Counted from the first letter of the stretch, positions 7,972 to 15,628 are shown. The stretch: 15,628 nt of DNA from JBDREF01 sp043820045 (GCA_043820045.1 JBDREF010000238.1:1-15628), one strand, 5' to 3'. Notes: generated by a model not told the origin, from the letters alone. Numbers and translations: made by a program.

Positions 7972-9210
7972 GTGAATACGAGATTGAGAGATGTCATTAT
8001 GGTACTATCTGTTGCTTCCTGTTTGTCGCTCCAGGCCGGCGTCCTGAAGGCCGCTATATCCGGTGATGAGTTGCAGAAAATCCGCAAGGCGATTCCGAAA
8101 GAGGCCGCCGTAAAGCCCCTTAGGCCGCGAAAGCTCCTCGTATTCAACCGGGCGAAGGGACTCATACACACATCTATCCCTTATGCCACAAAGGCGCTGG
8201 AGCTTATGGCGGAAAAGACCGGGGCGTTCGAAATGGTCGTGAGTGACGATATGTCTATCTTCAGCCCGGAAGGTCTGAAACCGTTTGACGCGATTTGCTT
8301 CAACAACTCGAACCGGATGGACTTCACCGACGACGCTATGCGCAAGAGCTTGATGGATTTTGTCAGGAGCGGTAAAGGTGTGGTCGGCGTTCATGCGGCT
8401 ACGACCAACTTCTCCAGCAAGCCGCCGGTTGGCGGCGTGGACTGGCCTGAGGCGGGCGAGATGATGGGCGGGATCTTCGCCGGTCATAACTGGCGGTCCG
8501 GCCAGGGGCAGTGGGCCGTGAAAATTGACGAGCCCGATCATCCGCTCAACGCCGCGTTCGGCGGCAAGGGTTTCAAAATCGCCGACGAGATTTATATGTA
8601 TGAGAATTTTCAGAAGGACAAAGTTCGTGTGCTGCTGAGCCTGGATTTCAGCGATCCGAAGACCGCCGGCGTCAAGCAGGAGCAGACCTATGTCCCCATA
8701 TCCTGGGTGCGAGACTGGGGCAAGGGCCGGGTCTTCTACTGCTCTTTGGGCCACGACAATCACGTCTTCTGGAACGCCGCAGTGCTCAGGCACTACCTGG
8801 ACGGAATCCAGTTTGCCTTAGGCGATTTGCCCGTCGATACTAAGCCGCTCCCGCGGCAGGACCCGGTTAGGCCTCGCGGCGACCAGACCGCTATCAACGA
8901 AGACTGGGGAAGCCTGGTTTGGCTCGCCGGCAAGACAATCGGCAACGCCGAGGGGCTCGTGCTGGGACGAGTCACCATAAAGGCCGGCAAGTCCAACCCA
9001 CGGCACCGCCATCCGAAGACCGAGGAAGTGCTCTATCTGCTGAAGGGCCGTTTGGAGCACACGATGGGCAACGAGACCCTTACCTTGTCGGCGGGCGACA
9101 CAATAACCATCCCGCCGGGAGTTTTTCATAACGCAGCCTGTATCGGCCGCGAAGACGCAGATATGATAGTAGTTTATTCCGAGGGGATACGCGATTTCGA
9201 GCCGGAGTAA
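7972..9210 (+). CDS. Exported ThuA-like domain protein with C-terminal cupin
   Basis: The 412-residue product starts at GTG. A hydrophobic N-terminal leader (about 8-27) could be cleaved after LKA; a lipobox reading VAS-C17 is an alternative. Residues about 53-285 form a ThuA-like class I glutamine-amidotransferase-type fold: KLLVFNRAKGLIHTSIP (54-70), GKGVVGVHAAT (135-144 and on), GIFAGHNW (167-174) and GRVFYCSLGHDNHVF (252-266). This domain is linked to sugar or trehalose use and is common beside Gfo/Idh genes in planctomycetes. Residues about 310-405 form a cupin. PRHRHPKTEEVLYLLKG gives metal ligands His345, His347 and Glu351 or Glu352, and GDTITIPPGVFHN gives His386. The metal site looks complete, so the cupin may bind or isomerise a small polar ligand. 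The fused pair suggests an extracytoplasmic sugar-related enzyme; the substrate is not deducible. Confidence 0.87.
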   Translation: MNTRLRDVIMVLSVASCLSLQAGVLKAAISGDELQKIRKAIPKEAAVKPLRPRKLLVFNRAKGLIHTSIPYATKALELMAEKTGAFEMVVSDDMSIFSPEGLKPFDAICFNNSNRMDFTDDAMRKSLMDFVRSGKGVVGVHAATTNFSSKPPVGGVDWPEAGEMMGGIFAGHNWRSGQGQWAVKIDEPDHPLNAAFGGKGFKIADEIYMYENFQKDKVRVLLSLDFSDPKTAGVKQEQTYVPISWVRDWGKGRVFYCSLGHDNHVFWNAAVLRHYLDGIQFALGDLPVDTKPLPRQDPVRPRGDQTAINEDWGSLVWLAGKTIGNAEGLVLGRVTIKAGKSNPRHRHPKTEEVLYLLKGRLEHTMGNETLTLSAGDTITIPPGVFHNAACIGREDADMIVVYSEGIRDFEPE

Positions 9211-9468
9211 GATACGTTCCTGTGAAGCCGGGCACAACGGTAAGGGACGATTACATCAAAAAGCATCGCGTTTCCTGACCGACTGCATACTGTGAGATAT
9301 CCCTGGAAATCCCACGCAAATTCTGGTATATTGCCTCGGCGATGTTTTGCCCGGCAGAAAGACGGATATCGATGGGTCTAATGTAGCTGATGAAGTGTAT
9401 AGTGCTTTTTAACGACACTGTCGCCCATGATATCAGAGAAGGTTCCTATATATGAGGTGGAAGCGAAG
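9211..9468. other. Intergenic region before the HzsA-like gene
   Basis: This 258-base gap is the longest within the plus-strand block. I see no gene and no clear hairpin plus T-run terminator. It contains one promoter candidate, so the HzsA-like gene and its followers may form their own transcription unit. Confidence 0.5.
9304..9332 (+). promoter_or_regulatory. Extended -10 promoter candidate upstream of the HzsA-like gene
   Basis: TGGAAA (9304-9309) matches the -35 consensus at four of six positions. TATATT (9327-9332) matches the -10 at five of six, with a 17-base spacer. TGG directly before the -10 gives an extended -10 element. It would leave a leader of about 130 bases. Sequence match only. 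Confidence 0.35.
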
Positions 9469-12400
9469 ATGCCAGCCAGAAAAACCCTTTTGACAGCCTT
9501 GTTGTTTTCTGTTTCCTGCTTTCCGTTGTCACTGACTGTCGGATATGAGGCTTCATTCGCAAAAGCTGCGTCCGACCTGGAACTTGTTAATTTCGCCGCT
9601 ATGAAACTGGCGATAAGGGACCTTGCGAAGAATTTCCCGGAAGATTACCAAAACGGCGATGAATACCTCATGGCCGTTGACAAGTATGAAAAACGCCTTC
9701 CGCAGCTCAAGGTCGCACTGAGTCGCGGAGATCAGGCGGCGGTTCGGCAGGCTGATGAAATCATGGCTCTACAGCGGAGGGCCCTGCTTTGCAACCCCCT
9801 GCTGGACTTTGACAGGCTCCTGCTCATTAAGCGTAAGCCGCTCGGCGACCCCCGGCGTTCGACAGGAGACCCCGAGAACGACAAGGGCCTGGGCAAGTTC
9901 CTGGGCCTGCCGCAGCAGAGTTCGTGGCAGCTCCACACTATGACTGAAATTGACGGCTGGGAGAATGAAATCGCCGTTCTCTCGCCGGTGCGACCGGAGG
10001 GCAGTCTCGGTACCGTTTATAGGCCGTCCGGCGGCAAGCTCGCCAACGAGATGGATTTACATTTCGATGCTGAGAAGGTAATGTTCTCCATGCCCGATAG
10101 TCGCAAGCTCTGGCAGATCTTCGAGATCAATATCGATGGCACGAATCTGCGTCAGGTTTCGCCCGACGACCAGCCGGATGTGCACAACTTCGACTCATGC
10201 TACCTGCCCAACGGCAAGATCGCGTTCATATCAACCGCCCCTTTCCAGGGCGTCCCATGCAATGCGGCCGTCAACGTAGGTATGACTTATGTGATGGATG
10301 CCGACGGAACGAACATTCGGCAGCTCTGTTTCGAGCAGGACCACAATTTCTGCCCTACCGTGCTGCACGACGGGCGCATTCTCTACCTGCGATGGGAATA
10401 CACGGACATACCGCACGTCTGGGCCCGTTTCCTGTTCACGATGAATCCGGACGGCACTACGCAACGCGAATACTACGGCAGCGGCGGCTACTGGCCCAAC
10501 AGCATATTTTTCGCTCGTCCCGTGCCGGGCCATCCTACAAAAATAGCCGGTATCGTGACCGGACATCACGTCGGAAGGGTCGGAGAGCTGGTTGTTCTCG
10601 ACCCGGCGCTGGGGCGGACCGCCACCGACGGAGTCGTGCAGCGAATCCCCGGGTTTGGCGGGAAGGTGGAGCCTCTCATCGAAGATAAACTGACACTCGA
10701 TACCTGGCCGAAATTTCTCCACCCCTGGCCTCTGAGCGAGAATTATTTTCTCGTTGCCTGCAAGCCAAGGCCGCAGGACCTCTGGGGTATATATCTGGTG
10801 GACGTTTTCGATAACATGGTCCTGCTCAAGGAAGTGGAAGGCTATGCACTGCTTGAGCCGATTCCCATCCGTAAGATCGAGCGGCCGCCGGTAATTCCCG
10901 ACAGAATCGACCTGGGCCGTAAAGATGCCATTGTCTATCTCGAAAATATCTACAAAGGCCCCGGCCTGAAAGACGTTCCGACCAACGCCGTCAAGAAGCT
11001 GCGCCTGTTCACCTACCACTTCGCCTATCACAAGGTAGCGGGAATCAACCACCGCGTCGGCGCCGACGGCCCCTGGGAACCCAAGCGAGTGCTCGGCACG
11101 GTCCCGGTAGAGCAGGACGGCTCGGCTATGTTCCGAGTTCCCGCGAACACGCCGATATCCATCCAGGCGCTCGACGCCGAGGGCAAGGCCCTGCAATTGA
11201 TGCGAAGCTGGATGACTGCAATGCCCGGCGAGATTGTCTCCTGCGTCGGCTGCCACGAGAAGCAGAACGCCGGACCTCCGAGCCAACAGACTATCGCCGC
11301 CCGCAAAGTCCCTGTTGAGATAGAACCCTGGCGCGGTCCGGTTCGTGGTTTCAGTTTCCGCCGTGACGTGCAGCCCGTGCTCGATAAGTACTGTGTAAGC
11401 TGTCACAACGGCAAGCCGCAGGAGGACGGCCGTCAAATCGCTGACCTGCGCGCCGAACAGGGTATGTTTGTGGCCCTGAAAAATAATGACCCGAAGCCGA
11501 TATTTGTCAGGAACACGCCGAGGGACGAGCTTGTCGCCAAATACGGCGGCGTCTTCGAGCCGTCTTATTTTGAGCTGCGCCGATTCGTTCGCGTCGGCGG
11601 ATTCGAGAGCGACCTGCGACTGTTGAACCCGGGCGAATTCCATGCCGACACAAGCGAGCTTTTCCAGTTGCTCAAGAAGGGACACCATGGCGTCAAGCTT
11701 GACGCCGAGGCATGGGACCGGCTTGTAGTGTGGATCGATTTGAACACCCCGTGCCACGGAACATGGGGGGAAATCGTCGGTCTGGAGAAAACTGAAAACG
11801 ACCACCGGCGCCGGAGCGAGCTGCGAGATCTTTATGGCGGGATTAGCGAAGACCCGGAGGTTTACCCTGAGATGCCTGCCGAGAACATGGAGCCGATTAT
11901 GCCTGTGCACGCGGTTGAGGCGGAAGTTAAAGTTCCGCAGGTTTCAAACTGGCCGTTCGACGCGGCCGAGGCCGGACGCCGGCAGATTGCAGCCGGTCCG
12001 GCCGGCCGTACCATTGACTTTGGCGATGGTGTTAAACTTGAGCTGGTTCGCATTCCGGCTGGCGAGTTTGTTATGGGCGACGCGGAGGGCTTTGCCGACG
12101 AACGACCGCTGATGCGCATCAAAATCGCCGAACCGTTCTGGATGGGCAAGTTCGAGATAACCAACGAGCAGTATGCCCGTTTTGATCCGTCTCACGACAG
12201 CAGGTTCGAGCACAAGGGCTCCTGGATATTCAGCGAAAGGCATCTCGGCTGGCTCTTGAATGAACCGGGACAGCCGGCAGTGCGCATCTCATGGCAGGAG
12301 GCTGTTGCGTTCTGCCGCTGGCTATCGGGCAAGTGCGGCGAGAAGGTCTCGCTGCCGACCGAGGCCGAGTGGGAGTGGGCCTGCCGGGCGGGAACCGAGG

Positions 12401-12852
12401 GCCCGGTGTTCTATGGTGATTTGGACGATGATTTCTCTGCTTTTGCGAATATGGCCGATGCGACCATCAAAGAGTTGGCATACGATACGGACGGCAGATA
12501 TACGATGGACCTGGTTCCGAGAGATGCCAGATTCGATGACGGCCGGCTCGTGACCGCCCAAGTTGGCAGCTACCGGCCCAACGCGTGGGGACTGCACGAT
12601 ATGCACGGCAACGCCTGGGAATGGACGGTTTCGGCGTATGAGCCGTATCCTTACAGAAGTGACGACGGCCGCAACAGCGTAACCGCGGCCGGCACAAAAG
12701 TCGTCCGGGGCGGCTCCTGGCGCGATCGGCCCGAGTACTGTCGTTCCGCCGTTCGCCTCGGTTACCCGGCGTGGCAGAAAGTTTACAACGTAGGTTTCCG
12801 AATAGTAGTCGAATCTGACAATGCGGCTCGGCGATTCGCGAGCAGTAACTGA
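9469..12852 (+). CDS. HzsA-like diheme c-type protein fused to FGE-sulfatase (SUMF1) domain
   Basis: The product has 1127 residues from ATG 9469. That start follows GAGGTGG and begins directly with a signal peptide (MPARKTLLTALLFSV); ATG 9427 would only add 14 residues with no ribosome site. After a helical segment (about 35-120), residues about 198-396 carry TolB-like propeller repeats (INIDGTNLRQVS, MDADGTNIRQLC, MNPDGTTQREYY). Next comes a region like the hydrazine synthase alpha middle domain (about 460-605) ending in heme motif CVGCH (592-596). A cytochrome-like region holds a second heme motif, CVSCH (642-646). Residues about 858-1115 are an FGE/SUMF1 domain (RIPAGEFVMGD, LPTEAEWEWACRAGT, MHGNAWEW, VRGGSW, NVGFRIV). 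Of the two copper-binding cysteines of true FGE, only the second aligns (Cys1091); the first is Asp1086, so formylglycine-generating activity is unlikely. It should be periplasmic and diheme, and so needs cytochrome c maturation. Substrate unknown. Confidence 0.85.
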   Translation: MPARKTLLTALLFSVSCFPLSLTVGYEASFAKAASDLELVNFAAMKLAIRDLAKNFPEDYQNGDEYLMAVDKYEKRLPQLKVALSRGDQAAVRQADEIMALQRRALLCNPLLDFDRLLLIKRKPLGDPRRSTGDPENDKGLGKFLGLPQQSSWQLHTMTEIDGWENEIAVLSPVRPEGSLGTVYRPSGGKLANEMDLHFDAEKVMFSMPDSRKLWQIFEINIDGTNLRQVSPDDQPDVHNFDSCYLPNGKIAFISTAPFQGVPCNAAVNVGMTYVMDADGTNIRQLCFEQDHNFCPTVLHDGRILYLRWEYTDIPHVWARFLFTMNPDGTTQREYYGSGGYWPNSIFFARPVPGHPTKIAGIVTGHHVGRVGELVVLDPALGRTATDGVVQRIPGFGGKVEPLIEDKLTLDTWPKFLHPWPLSENYFLVACKPRPQDLWGIYLVDVFDNMVLLKEVEGYALLEPIPIRKIERPPVIPDRIDLGRKDAIVYLENIYKGPGLKDVPTNAVKKLRLFTYHFAYHKVAGINHRVGADGPWEPKRVLGTVPVEQDGSAMFRVPANTPISIQALDAEGKALQLMRSWMTAMPGEIVSCVGCHEKQNAGPPSQQTIAARKVPVEIEPWRGPVRGFSFRRDVQPVLDKYCVSCHNGKPQEDGRQIADLRAEQGMFVALKNNDPKPIFVRNTPRDELVAKYGGVFEPSYFELRRFVRVGGFESDLRLLNPGEFHADTSELFQLLKKGHHGVKLDAEAWDRLVVWIDLNTPCHGTWGEIVGLEKTENDHRRRSELRDLYGGISEDPEVYPEMPAENMEPIMPVHAVEAEVKVPQVSNWPFDAAEAGRRQIAAGPAGRTIDFGDGVKLELVRIPAGEFVMGDAEGFADERPLMRIKIAEPFWMGKFEITNEQYARFDPSHDSRFEHKGSWIFSERHLGWLLNEPGQPAVRISWQEAVAFCRWLSGKCGEKVSLPTEAEWEWACRAGTEGPVFYGDLDDDFSAFANMADATIKELAYDTDGRYTMDLVPRDARFDDGRLVTAQVGSYRPNAWGLHDMHGNAWEWTVSAYEPYPYRSDDGRNSVTAAGTKVVRGGSWRDRPEYCRSAVRLGYPAWQKVYNVGFRIVVESDNAARRFASSN

Positions 12853-12865
12853 GAAGACCCGTAGT

Positions 12866-13576
12866 ATGAAACATAGCGTAGTTGTTTTCCGTAACTTACG
12901 ATCACTGGATTTGGTGCTGCTCACGGTCTTGGTGCTACTGCTGTGCGGCTGCAGCAAGCCGCAAAGGTACTCAAAGAAGCCGGGTGATGTCAATTTTGCC
13001 GAGGACGAACATGGCGGTCCCAAGGCCGCCCCGGATTCGGCGGCGAGAACGTACGATATCCCACGTTTCGCCATAAATTCTCCTTTCGAGACGAAGTACG
13101 AATCGCCGGTACCCGAAAAAGGAAAGCGGCTCTGGGCGAGGTCGTTTCTGTGGGAGAAAGCCCCTGATCTGGTCGTGGAAAAGTGGCTGACGGGCAAACC
13201 CGAAACCGGAGGCAAATACCTGCTGATAGAATTCTGGGCGACGTGGTGCCGGCAATGCAGGCTGGCCGCCCCGATGCTCAATAACCTGCACCGCAAATTC
13301 GGCGAAGACCTGGTAGTAATCGGCATATCCGATGAAGAAGAGGATGTGGTGCGCAGGCTTGAAGAGCCGAAAATCGAATATTATCTTGCCAGTGATACGC
13401 AGGCCGTAATGAAAGAAAAGGTGGGGGTTTTCGGAATCCCTCACGTGATAATTGTAGAGCCCGGCGGGTACGTGGTATGGGAAGGTTTCCCGCTTTTGAA
13501 AGGCCACGAGCTGACCGAAGAAGTCGTCGAGAAAATATTGAAGGTCGGCAAGAGCGGCCGAGCCGGGGAAAAGTGA
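12866..13576 (+). CDS. TlpA/ResA-like thioredoxin-fold lipoprotein
   Basis: The 236-residue product begins with a hydrophobic lipoprotein signal ending in lipobox LLCG-C29. A low-complexity linker follows. The thioredoxin fold lies at about 95-228, with the redox motif WCRQC (Cys128 and Cys131) inside FWATWCRQC and the cis-proline loop GIPHVI (Pro192). This is the TlpA/ResA/CcmG-like family of membrane-tethered extracytoplasmic thiol-disulfide oxidoreductases, some of which keep apocytochrome CxxCH cysteines reduced for heme attachment. It lies 13 bases after one diheme gene and 62 bases before another, which suggests such a role here. I chose ATG 12866 because the signal peptide starts there; an in-frame ATG at 12821 would overlap the upstream gene. 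The ribosome site is weak, so translation may be coupled to the upstream stop. Confidence 0.87.
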   Translation: MKHSVVVFRNLRSLDLVLLTVLVLLLCGCSKPQRYSKKPGDVNFAEDEHGGPKAAPDSAARTYDIPRFAINSPFETKYESPVPEKGKRLWARSFLWEKAPDLVVEKWLTGKPETGGKYLLIEFWATWCRQCRLAAPMLNNLHRKFGEDLVVIGISDEEEDVVRRLEEPKIEYYLASDTQAVMKEKVGVFGIPHVIIVEPGGYVVWEGFPLLKGHELTEEVVEKILKVGKSGRAGEK

Positions 13577-13626
13577 CGGCCTGTTGAGATAGTGGATTGG
13601 AAGACATTGGAAATTATTGGTTCGTT

Positions 13627-13633
13627 AAGGGAG
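13627..13633 (+). promoter_or_regulatory. Ribosome binding site of the propeller-cytochrome gene
   Basis: AAGGGAG lies 5 bases before ATG 13639 and 8 before ATG 13642. It favours these over an in-frame TTG at 13597, which would put an acidic and aromatic stretch ahead of the signal peptide. Confidence 0.65.
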
Positions 13634-13638
13634 ATTTG

Positions 13639-15516
13639 ATGATGTTCATGAGGAAGCGACGGATGAAGCGAATTGCCGCAATAGCAGTGACCTTGGAAGT
13701 AGTCGTCTTGTTGTGTGCCGTGCTGACTGTACGTGCGGCAGGCTCGGATAGTGAATACCTTTCGCCTTTGGATGTCGTAGCCGATAATGACGGCAAGACG
13801 TTGTACATCGCCGAGGCGACCGCCGGGCAGGTGGCCGTCCTGGATGTTGAGACCCGCAGCGTCGCCAGGGTCATCGGTGTTCCCGCTCCGCCCAGCGGGC
13901 TGGCCCTCTCCGATGACGGTTCGAGGCTGTATGTCACCGGCGCAGCACCCGACGGCCGGGTCTTTGTAGTTAACACAAAAACGGGCAAGATCACTAAGAG
14001 AATTCCCACCGGCCACACGCCAACTGCGCCAGTGCTCAGCCCTGACGGCAAGACGCTCTACGTCTGCAACCAGTTCAACGACAACGTTTCTGTCATAGAT
14101 TTGGCCTCGGGTAGAGAATCGGCGAAAATCGCTGTAACTCGTGAGCCCGTGGCGGCGGCCATTACTGCCGACGGCCGGATCCTCTTCGTGGCCAACCATT
14201 TGCCTGCCGGCCCGACCGACGGCGATTACGCCGCGGCGGAAGTCTCGGTAATTGACACGAGTTCGAACGAGGTCGTTGCTTCGGTCAAACTGCCGAACGG
14301 CAGCGCCTCCCTGCACGACATAGCCATTGCTCCCGATGGCAAGTATGCCTACGTGACCCACATCCTCGCTCGCTATCAGCTTCCGACCACGCAGCTTGAA
14401 CGCGGCTGGATGAACACCAACGCCCTGAGCATTATCGACGTGCCGAGCAAGAAGCTCTTAAACACAGTCCTTCTCGACGACGTCGATCTCGGCGCCGCCA
14501 ATCCGTGGGGCGTTGCCTGCACCGCGGACGGCAAGTACATCTGCGTAACCACCGCCGGCACTCACGAATTGAGTGTTATCGACAGGGCCATGCTGCACGA
14601 TAAGATTGCCAGGGCTCAAGCCGGTGAGAAGGTCTCCGATGCTACTTCCTCGGCGGACGATGTTCCGAACGACCTTTCGTTCCTGGTTACGCTCAAGAGG
14701 AGGCTCAAACTGGCCGGCGACGGCCCGCGCGGCCTGGCCGTAATCGGCACCAAAGCGTACATAGCGGAATACTTCACGGATAGTCTTGGCGTGGTGGATA
14801 TCAATCCGGAGGTCAGGCCGAAGGCGGAATCGGTCCCATTGGGGCCGGAGAAATCCGTGACGACGGTACGTCAGGGCGAGATTTTCTTCCACGATGCTGC
14901 GTTGTGCTTTCAGAAGTGGCAGAGCTGTGCGAGCTGCCACCCCGGCTCGGCACGCTCCCATGCCCTGAACTGGGACCTCTTGAATGACGGTCTCGGCAAT
15001 CCCAAGAACACCAAGAGCCTTCTTTTGGCTCACAGGACGCCTCCTGCGATGGGATTAGGTGTTCGCGCCGACGCCGAGGCCGCTGTGCGTGCCGGAATCA
15101 GACACATACAATTCGCCGTCCGCCCGGAAGAAGATGCCGTGGCGATAGACGAATACTTGAAGTCGTTGAAGCCGGTTCCAAGCCCCTATCTTGTCAAGGG
15201 CAAGCTGAGCGAGCGTGCAAAACGCGGCCAAAAGCTCTTCGAGAGCCAGGGATGTGCTTCATGCCATGCCGGAGAACTCTATACAGACCTGAAAAGCTAT
15301 GACTTTGGCATGGGCAAGTGGCTCGATGAGGGCCAGGCTTTCGACACGCCGAGTTTGATTGAAGTCTGGCGGACCGCTCCCTACCTGCACGACGGCCGGG
15401 CCGGAAGCATCCTGGATGTGCTGACAAAATGCAATCCCGACGACAAACACGGCCAGACATCGGATTTGACAGATCAACAGAGACGAAACCTTGCCGAATT
15501 CGTCCTCTCTCTGTAG
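13639..15516 (+). CDS. Seven-bladed YVTN-type beta-propeller fused to diheme cytochrome c peroxidase-like domain
   Basis: The 625-residue product begins with a basic n-region and hydrophobic signal peptide ending near TVRAAG. Seven propeller repeats follow, with blade-start motifs near residues 50 (DNDGKTLYIAE), 92 (SDDGSRLYVTG), 135 (SPDGKTLYVCN), 177 (TADGRILFVAN), 232 (APDGKYAYVTH), 296 (TADGKYICVTT) and 370 (IGTKAYIAEYF). Most are closed by a VIDxxS-like strand. The C-terminal part (about 408-625) resembles diheme cytochrome c peroxidase/MauG proteins, with heme motif CASCH (430-434), a PPAMGLG segment (Met470, a possible axial ligand), a second CASCH (539-543) and TAPYLHDGRAGS near 579-590. 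It is periplasmic and needs heme attachment. Propeller plus diheme is the beta-gamma layout of hydrazine synthase, but similar fusions occur in other exported planctomycete redox proteins. Substrate unknown. Confidence 0.86.
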   Translation: MMFMRKRRMKRIAAIAVTLEVVVLLCAVLTVRAAGSDSEYLSPLDVVADNDGKTLYIAEATAGQVAVLDVETRSVARVIGVPAPPSGLALSDDGSRLYVTGAAPDGRVFVVNTKTGKITKRIPTGHTPTAPVLSPDGKTLYVCNQFNDNVSVIDLASGRESAKIAVTREPVAAAITADGRILFVANHLPAGPTDGDYAAAEVSVIDTSSNEVVASVKLPNGSASLHDIAIAPDGKYAYVTHILARYQLPTTQLERGWMNTNALSIIDVPSKKLLNTVLLDDVDLGAANPWGVACTADGKYICVTTAGTHELSVIDRAMLHDKIARAQAGEKVSDATSSADDVPNDLSFLVTLKRRLKLAGDGPRGLAVIGTKAYIAEYFTDSLGVVDINPEVRPKAESVPLGPEKSVTTVRQGEIFFHDAALCFQKWQSCASCHPGSARSHALNWDLLNDGLGNPKNTKSLLLAHRTPPAMGLGVRADAEAAVRAGIRHIQFAVRPEEDAVAIDEYLKSLKPVPSPYLVKGKLSERAKRGQKLFESQGCASCHAGELYTDLKSYDFGMGKWLDEGQAFDTPSLIEVWRTAPYLHDGRAGSILDVLTKCNPDDKHGQTSDLTDQQRRNLAEFVLSL

Positions 15517-15561
15517 TCTGCCGGTGGTACAGGGAAGACGCCGCATCGTACGGAATTGTTC

Positions 15562-15567
15562 GAGGAG
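15562..15567 (+). promoter_or_regulatory. Ribosome binding site of the right-edge gene
   Basis: GAGGAG lies 4 bases before ATG 15572. It is the strongest sign that a gene begins at the window edge, because only 19 codons are visible. Confidence 0.55.
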
Positions 15568-15571
15568 ACCA

Positions 15572-15628
15572 ATGATGCTCAAATGCGATGGAATCATGCG
15601 CATGCTCGTATCCTTCCTAACTCTCATT
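15572..15628 (+). CDS. Start of an unidentified protein, 3' end outside window
   Basis: Nineteen codons are visible (MMLKCDGIMRMLVSFLTLI) behind a good ribosome site, open to the right edge. The pattern of a short charged start followed by hydrophobic residues is consistent with a signal peptide, but too little is seen to assign a family. The 55-base gap and same strand suggest it belongs to the same transcription unit as the propeller-cytochrome gene. ATG 15575 is an equally possible start. Confidence 0.5.
   Translation, partial: MMLKCDGIMRMLVSFLTLI

Noticed and set aside
9324..9334. TGGTATATTGC as a sigma54 promoter
   Set aside because: The GG and GC elements are 6 bases apart instead of about 10, so the spacing is wrong.
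10231..11910. Long minus-strand open frame (559 codons) opposite the HzsA-like gene
   Set aside because: It mirrors a strongly coding plus-strand gene with heme and propeller motifs. Its translation shows no recognisable domain and is rich in residues typical of antisense frames in GC-rich DNA.
9469..12852. Calling the gene hzsA and the organism an anammox bacterium
   Set aside because: Domain resemblance is partial, an FGE domain is fused on, no hydrazine dehydrogenase or other anammox gene is visible, and such proteins are found in planctomycetes generally.
12322..13326. Minus-strand open frame across the junction of the HzsA-like and TlpA-like genes
   Set aside because: It spans two well-supported genes and the gap between them, has no ribosome site I can see, and gives no recognisable protein.
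13441..14361. Minus-strand open frame (306 codons) opposite the propeller gene
   Set aside because: Antisense shadow of the repeat-rich propeller; the apparent regularity comes from the repeats on the coding strand.

Overview
The window most resembles an uncultured planctomycete, probably of the Phycisphaerae or a similar PVC lineage. This rests on gene content, not on any marker gene: an exported Gfo/Idh/MocA protein with a twin-arginine leader, a lipoprotein-type 'putative oxidoreductase C-terminal' protein, a ThuA-like protein, and a hydrazine-synthase-alpha-like multiheme protein fused to a formylglycine-generating-enzyme-type (FGE/SUMF1) domain. Composition looks fairly even and moderately GC-rich. 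I see no rRNA, tRNA, CRISPR array, insertion sequence or integrase.

Layout. (1) Plus strand, 2-2760: an exported Gfo/Idh-type oxidoreductase whose 5' end lies left of the window, followed 8 bases later by a PLP-dependent DegT/DnrJ/EryC1/StrS aminotransferase. (2) Minus strand, 7027 down to 2783: a compact three-gene operon moxR - DUF58 - transglutaminase (TgpA-like), with a readable promoter and a TTG start for moxR. (3) Divergent gap 7028-7289. (4) Plus strand, 7290 to the right edge: a Gfo/Idh/MocA protein that has lost its catalytic middle, a ThuA+cupin protein, a 1127-residue HzsA-like diheme/FGE fusion, a TlpA-like thioredoxin lipoprotein, a seven-bladed propeller fused to a diheme peroxidase-like cytochrome, and the first 19 codons of another gene.

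How the genes work together. The minus-strand trio is the common MoxR/DUF58/transglutaminase module, in which an AAA+ chaperone, an adaptor with a von Willebrand-like domain and a membrane-anchored protease-like enzyme are co-expressed. Every complete plus-strand product from 7290 onward carries an export or lipoprotein signal, so this block acts outside the cytoplasm.

The most interesting point is that 9469-15516 reproduces the domain inventory of hydrazine synthase: an alpha-like subunit with two CxxCH sites, and a seven-bladed propeller (beta-like) fused to a two-CxxCH cytochrome (gamma-like). A thiol-redox lipoprotein lies between them. No other anammox gene is visible, and the alpha-like subunit carries an extra FGE-type domain. 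I therefore read it as a hydrazine-synthase-related exported redox complex of unknown substrate, not as evidence for anammox.
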